Assembly (NCBI GenBank): GCA_021813505.1
Contig: JAKAKI010000068.1
Coordinates: forward strand, 1 to 57,255
Direction: 5' to 3'
From: a bacterium
Lineage (GTDB): Bacteria > Zixibacteria > MSB-5A5 > WJJR01
DNA length: 57,255 bases
Positions 53,869 through 57,255 of the stretch are shown in pieces. Made by a program: the position numbers and the translations under genes. The notes beneath the pieces are model-generated. The model had not been told where the DNA came from and did no database searches. It saw nothing but the letters and a program-made list of their open reading frames with translations. Every line of letters starts with the position of its first letter. Within the stretch, counting starts at the first letter, position 1.

Positions 53869-55242
53869 ATGACCACGGACTCAGAATCAACGCCAAAACA
53901 ACCGGGTGCCAGGACACACGGCTGGCGTCGCGCCCCTGGCTCTCCATCAATGCCTGAGGTTCACTCCTCGATTCCCGTGTCTCTCACCGCCTCGTTTTGG
54001 CGCCGTCTCTGGGCGTTCACCGGACCGGGACTGATGGTTGCGGTCGGCTATATGGATCCGGGGAATTGGGCAACCGATCTGGCCGGTGGGGCCCGATACG
54101 GCTACACCCTGCTCTCCGTCGTCTTGCTCTCGAATTTGGCGGCTATTCTGCTTCAGCATCTTGCCCTGAAACTCGGAATCGTTTCCGGACGGGATCTGGC
54201 GCAGGCCTGCCGGGACCATTATTCACGCCCGGTGTCGATGTTTCTTTGGGTGCTGTGTGAGATCGCGATTGTTGCCTGTGATCTGGCCGAGGTCATCGGA
54301 TCGGCGATTGCCCTGAACTTGTTGTTCGGACTCCCGTTGGTTGCCGGCGTGGTGATCACGGCGTCCGATGTGCTGATTGTCCTGTTGCTTCAGTATCGAG
54401 GCTTCCGCTACGTGGAATCCCTCGTGGCCGGGCTGATCGCGGTGATCGGCGGGTGCTTCGTCTATGAACTGATCGTGTCCAATCCGTCCATTGCCGGCAT
54501 CTTTGGAGGATTGCTTCCCAGCCCGCAGATCGTCGTCAATCCGGGGATGCTCTACATTGCCATCGGGATCCTGGGGGCAACGGTCATGCCTCACAATCTC
54601 TACCTCCATTCGAGTATAGTGCAGACGCGCGCCTACCCGCGGAGCGACGCCGGCAAGGGGATGGCGATCCGTTTTGCGACGATCGATTCGACAGTCTCGC
54701 TGCTGTTCGCCTTCTTTATCAATGCCGCGATACTCATTCTGAGCGCGGCGGCCTTCCACGGCACTGGCAATGAAGCGGTTGCCGATATCGGCGATGCTTA
54801 CCGGCTTCTCACACCAATCTTGGGGGCGTCGCTGGCCAGCGTGCTCTTTGCCGTGGCCCTGCTCGCATCCGGGCAGAATTCGACTCTGACGGGAACGATG
54901 GCCGGCCAGATCGTCATGGAGGGTTTTCTCGATATTCGTATACGGCCATGGGCGCGCCGGCTGCTGACCCGTCTTCTGGCCATTGTTCCGGCGGCGCTCG
55001 TCGCCGGTTTCGCTGGGGAGCGCGGAATCGGTGAACTGCTTGTGTTGAGCCAGGTGGTCCTGTCGCTCCAGCTCAGTTTTGCCGTCTGGCCGCTCGTGAA
55101 ATTCACCTGCGACAAATCCAAGATGGGGCAGTTTGTCAACTCACGGATTCTTTCGGTAGTAGCGTGGGTGGTTACCATTGTCATAGTCGGACTCAACGTA
55201 TACCTGTTGGGGCAGACAGTCACAGGATGGCTCGCAGGGTAG
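53869..55242 (+). CDS. Nramp-family divalent metal transporter
   Basis: 457 residues from the ATG at 53869 (a TTG at 53857 or ATG at 53950 are possible). Eleven or so membrane helices; metal-site motifs DPGN (helix 1, [11 protein letters not shown]) and MPHN (helix 6, [14 protein letters not shown]) are intact, with the helix 1 neighbourhood matching MntH. It should import Mn2+ or Fe2+ with protons. A UspA protein follows 22 bases later, probably cotranscribed. Confidence 0.92.
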   Translation: MTTDSESTPKQPGARTHGWRRAPGSPSMPEVHSSIPVSLTASFWRRLWAFTGPGLMVAVGYMDPGNWATDLAGGARYGYTLLSVVLLSNLAAILLQHLALKLGIVSGRDLAQACRDHYSRPVSMFLWVLCEIAIVACDLAEVIGSAIALNLLFGLPLVAGVVITASDVLIVLLLQYRGFRYVESLVAGLIAVIGGCFVYELIVSNPSIAGIFGGLLPSPQIVVNPGMLYIAIGILGATVMPHNLYLHSSIVQTRAYPRSDAGKGMAIRFATIDSTVSLLFAFFINAAILILSAAAFHGTGNEAVADIGDAYRLLTPILGASLASVLFAVALLASGQNSTLTGTMAGQIVMEGFLDIRIRPWARRLLTRLLAIVPAALVAGFAGERGIGELLVLSQVVLSLQLSFAVWPLVKFTCDKSKMGQFVNSRILSVVAWVVTIVIVGLNVYLLGQTVTGWLAG

Positions 55243-55264
55243 AGGGCGAACCGGACAGGAGCCG

Positions 55265-55678
55265 ATGTATCAGCGCATACTCATACCACTCGAAAACACG
55301 CAGACCGACGAAGCGATTCTGGTGCACATTCGTCCGCTCGCGCGTTTGACGCAAGCCCACCTGACTCTGATTCACGTGGCGGACGGATTTCTCGCGCGCA
55401 ATCAGCAGCGCTTCGGCGAATCCGACGAAATGCGGCGTGACCGTGCCTACCTTGACCGGCGCGAAAGTGAGTTGCGCGCCGATGGCTTCGCTGTCGAATC
55501 GATCCTCGCCACCGGGAATCCCGCCGAGGAAGTCCTGGCGGCCGCCGAACGCGGCCAGTGTGATTTGATCGCGATGGCCACCCATGGCCACCGATTCCTC
55601 AATGATCTGATTCGCGGCAGCGTTGCGTCCGATGTACACCACCGGGCGCGCATCCCGGTATTGCTTGTTCGCGCTTAG
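55265..55678 (+). CDS. Universal stress protein (UspA family)
   Basis: 137 residues. N-terminal RILIPLENTQTDEA, central TLIHVADGF, and the C-terminal ATHGHRFLNDLIRGSVASDV with the G-2x-G-9x-G(S) type ATP-binding arrangement, then PVLLVRA. Probably a regulator or ligand sensor tied to the metal transporter before it. Confidence 0.92.
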   Translation: MYQRILIPLENTQTDEAILVHIRPLARLTQAHLTLIHVADGFLARNQQRFGESDEMRRDRAYLDRRESELRADGFAVESILATGNPAEEVLAAAERGQCDLIAMATHGHRFLNDLIRGSVASDVHHRARIPVLLVRA

Positions 55679-55768
55679 ATCTTCCGATTCGAGCGGGAAG
55701 TCCCTGTTGCTCGAATGCCGCCGTACTGTTATCTTCGCCCTACTCTAGAGATATTTCGGGAAGCCGTG

Positions 55769-56902
55769 ATGACTATCATCGCCGTTCTCAATTCACGCCA
55801 GAGCAAGACACCCATCTGCCAGGATGAGTGGATCATCAACACAACGGCCGCTGTTGTCGAAGCTGTCGAGGCCGACCAATGGGAAATCATCTCCAGTGTG
55901 GGGATGTTCACCTGGGACTTTGTAACCTGGGTTGCGGCGGCCCACAAGCCCAGACTCCATTTGGTGGTCCCGCGCGTCAAGGGAACTGACGGCCGTGAAA
56001 TCATACAGGCGATCGAGGCGGACTTTGGGTTGGCACCCGAGCGGGTGGACTGGCGTTTCATCGACGTAGAAGCCACCAACGTGGAGACGAAGAAATGGTG
56101 GCCACTTCGTGATTCAATGGTCGTCGACCTCGCGAATATCATCCGGCCGGTGAGCCTCCGGCGGGGAGGCAATTGGGATGAGATCCTCTATAGGAGTCCC
56201 ACGCCGTTGCGGATCGATCACCGGTTTGAAGTCAGTGTACACGACCCGGAATCGCATCATCTTCGCATGCTGGTGGATTCACCGGCGCTAACTCCGCCAA
56301 TCCAGGATTGGGGAGGCGACTGGCTGATCCATTGGACACGCACCTGCCATGGACCGTGGCCGGGGGAGACGAAGGCGCAATTCTTCGAGTGTTTCTCGGA
56401 GTGGTGCCCCGAGTACTGCCACTCCGCGTACAAGACGCTGCTTCACATTCTCCAGGAGAAACGCATCAGGGCATCCGCTAAGAAGATCGGTGACAAGCGC
56501 GCGGTCGTCGCATTCACCGACCTGTCCCCAGTGGCCTCGCTGGAGCTGATGCGCTGGCGGCCGCGCTGGACCAATTGGGCGTTCGAGCCGTACGGCATCG
56601 CCATCCACCGCGACCTGGCGGCCACCCTTGGTATCCGTCCGGTACGCTATGTGCCTGCCGCCGGATGGAAAGCAGTGCCCACGGAGGAGAAGCCGTTTAC
56701 ACACAGTGATGGCAAGACTGATCCGATCTGGCCGATGGAACACGAGTGGCGCTGCCTCGGTGACGTCGATCTTGCGAGCATTCCCCCCGAGGCAATTCGC
56801 ATCATCGTGCGGGAACGAGCGGAGGCTGAGAAGGCGATTAAGCAGTTAGCCGCAGAGGTGTTCACGTTCATGGAGAGGGCTCCGGACGATTTGGATGAGT
56901 AG
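55769..56902 (+). CDS. Two-part protein of unknown function
   Basis: 377 residues from the ATG at 55769 (GTG 55766 possible). The N-terminal half (about 1-140) has a Rossmann-like rhythm (TIIAVLNSRQSK, WEIISSVGMFTWDFVTWVAAA, LHLVVPRVKG) that recalls SLOG/DprA-like nucleotide-binding domains. The C-terminal half (about 230-370) contains HILQEKRIRAS, AVVAFTDLSPVASLELMRW, FEPYGIAIHRDLAATLGIRP and HEWRCLGDVDL, which has the look of DUF2971-type proteins. Both comparisons are from memory and weak. No signal peptide or membrane helix. It stands alone after the UspA gene. Confidence 0.65.
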   Translation: MTIIAVLNSRQSKTPICQDEWIINTTAAVVEAVEADQWEIISSVGMFTWDFVTWVAAAHKPRLHLVVPRVKGTDGREIIQAIEADFGLAPERVDWRFIDVEATNVETKKWWPLRDSMVVDLANIIRPVSLRRGGNWDEILYRSPTPLRIDHRFEVSVHDPESHHLRMLVDSPALTPPIQDWGGDWLIHWTRTCHGPWPGETKAQFFECFSEWCPEYCHSAYKTLLHILQEKRIRASAKKIGDKRAVVAFTDLSPVASLELMRWRPRWTNWAFEPYGIAIHRDLAATLGIRPVRYVPAAGWKAVPTEEKPFTHSDGKTDPIWPMEHEWRCLGDVDLASIPPEAIRIIVRERAEAEKAIKQLAAEVFTFMERAPDDLDE

Positions 56903-57073
56903 CACACTGGGTACCGTCTTAAGACTTCACAAATCGCTTGACTTGTATTTCGTGTACCCCCACCATAGTGATGGTGAGAGTCAGTAGTTGCGCCCGGCGG
57001 GAAGCGGCCTGACACCGGGCATTGAGTCAGCAAGTTAAGCGCGGGTGTTGTCGATTGCCTGCGCGTGCGACGG

Positions 57074-57116
57074 GTGCCGTTTGCGGTTGGGTTACACACC
57101 CATTCGCAGGCGGCAC
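57074..57116. promoter_or_regulatory. Long nested hairpin before the last gene
   Basis: GTGCCG 57074-57079 pairs CGGCAC 57111-57116; TGCG 57082-57085 pairs CGCA 57105-57108; GGGT 57089-57092 pairs ACCC 57098-57101, with symmetric 2x2 and 3x3 internal loops and a 5-base apical loop. It lies about 45 bases before the start codon at 57163. No known RNA class recognised. Confidence 0.5.
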
Positions 57117-57162
57117 GCGTTACTCCAATTCACCGTTGTCGCACCGAGAGGAGGTCGCGTAC

Positions 57163-57255
57163 ATGGGAATTCTCACTGTTCAAGGGTCGCTCCGCGTGGC
57201 ACAATTCTGGCCAAAGGGGGGCGCCGATGCCGACACAGCCACCGTAGAGGTTGTG
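57163..57255 (+). CDS. Start of an unidentified gene, cut by window edge
   Basis: ATG at 57163 with AGGAGG eight bases upstream, open to the window end (31 codons). It begins MGILTVQGSLRVAQFWPKGG then ADADTATVEVV, which is beta-rich; the FWPxGxxDADT pattern is distinctive but I cannot name the family. No signal peptide. Confidence 0.6.
   Translation, partial: MGILTVQGSLRVAQFWPKGGADADTATVEVV

Noticed and set aside
1-57255. tRNA, rRNA or replication-origin features
   Set aside because: By eye no T-loop GTTCGANTC with matching acceptor stem, no rRNA blocks and no DnaA-box cluster were found; a covariance-model scan would be needed to exclude them fully.

Overview
The window is a dense, GC-rich bacterial chromosome segment with a Gram-negative outline: Omp85-like outer-membrane barrels, lipobox and signal peptides, and large secreted beta-helix and FG-GAP proteins. 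One secreted protein ends in paired dockerin-like calcium loops (GDPNGDGALDVFD, DVNNDLTVDVFD). Together with a Rex repressor, a class V phosphoserine-type aminotransferase next to serA, and kinase-TPR regulators, this suggests an uncultured FCB-group lineage such as Zixibacteria. That placement is inference; no rRNA or tRNA gene was seen to confirm it.

Layout. 1-7632 (mostly minus): the edge of an IS5-like element beside a clipped lipoprotein gene, then an AmmeMemoRadiSam radical-SAM enzyme, a glycerophosphodiesterase, a nitroreductase, a DinB protein, a PfpI/DJ-1 protein and a serC-like/serA pair. 7633-12547 (plus): a lysine-rich small protein, pyruvate phosphate dikinase with a lysine-rich N-terminal extension and a structured leader, and Rex with a near-consensus Rex operator on its own promoter. 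12631-16875: secreted proteins of unknown role, three of them in one overlapping operon. 17272-28423: signalling block with a STAS antagonist, RsbW-like kinase, SpoIIE phosphatase, Nudix hydrolase, bactofilin/Omp85 fusion, GAF-PAS histidine kinase and a large Ser/Thr kinase with TPRs. 28424-34103 (minus): nitrilase-mobA-moeA in an ATGA-coupled operon, followed by a PqqD/M50/HlyD membrane protein, a coupled 42-residue ORF, and a 25-residue ORF with its own promoter and terminator; this is the best candidate here for an undescribed peptide maturation/export system. 34319-42789: an isopropylmalate-dehydrogenase relative, a 1481-residue secreted beta-helix protein and a YfhO-type membrane protein. 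42836-44871: a thiolase/DUF35 pair behind an 18-bp perfect palindrome; the thiolase lacks its usual nucleophilic Cys. 45423-47968: queuosine precursor operon queE-queC-queD-queF with a tandem-domain QueD. 48183-53072: a second bactofilin/Omp85 fusion with an ABC transporter and an FG-GAP secreted protein. 53065-57255: hemerythrin protein, Nramp metal transporter plus UspA protein, an unrecognised two-part protein and the start of a further gene.

Three families of dispersed palindromic repeats sit between genes: a 27-bp-arm REP-like element, a 25-bp-arm element, and a CGCCCTCACCCC-ended MITE-like element.
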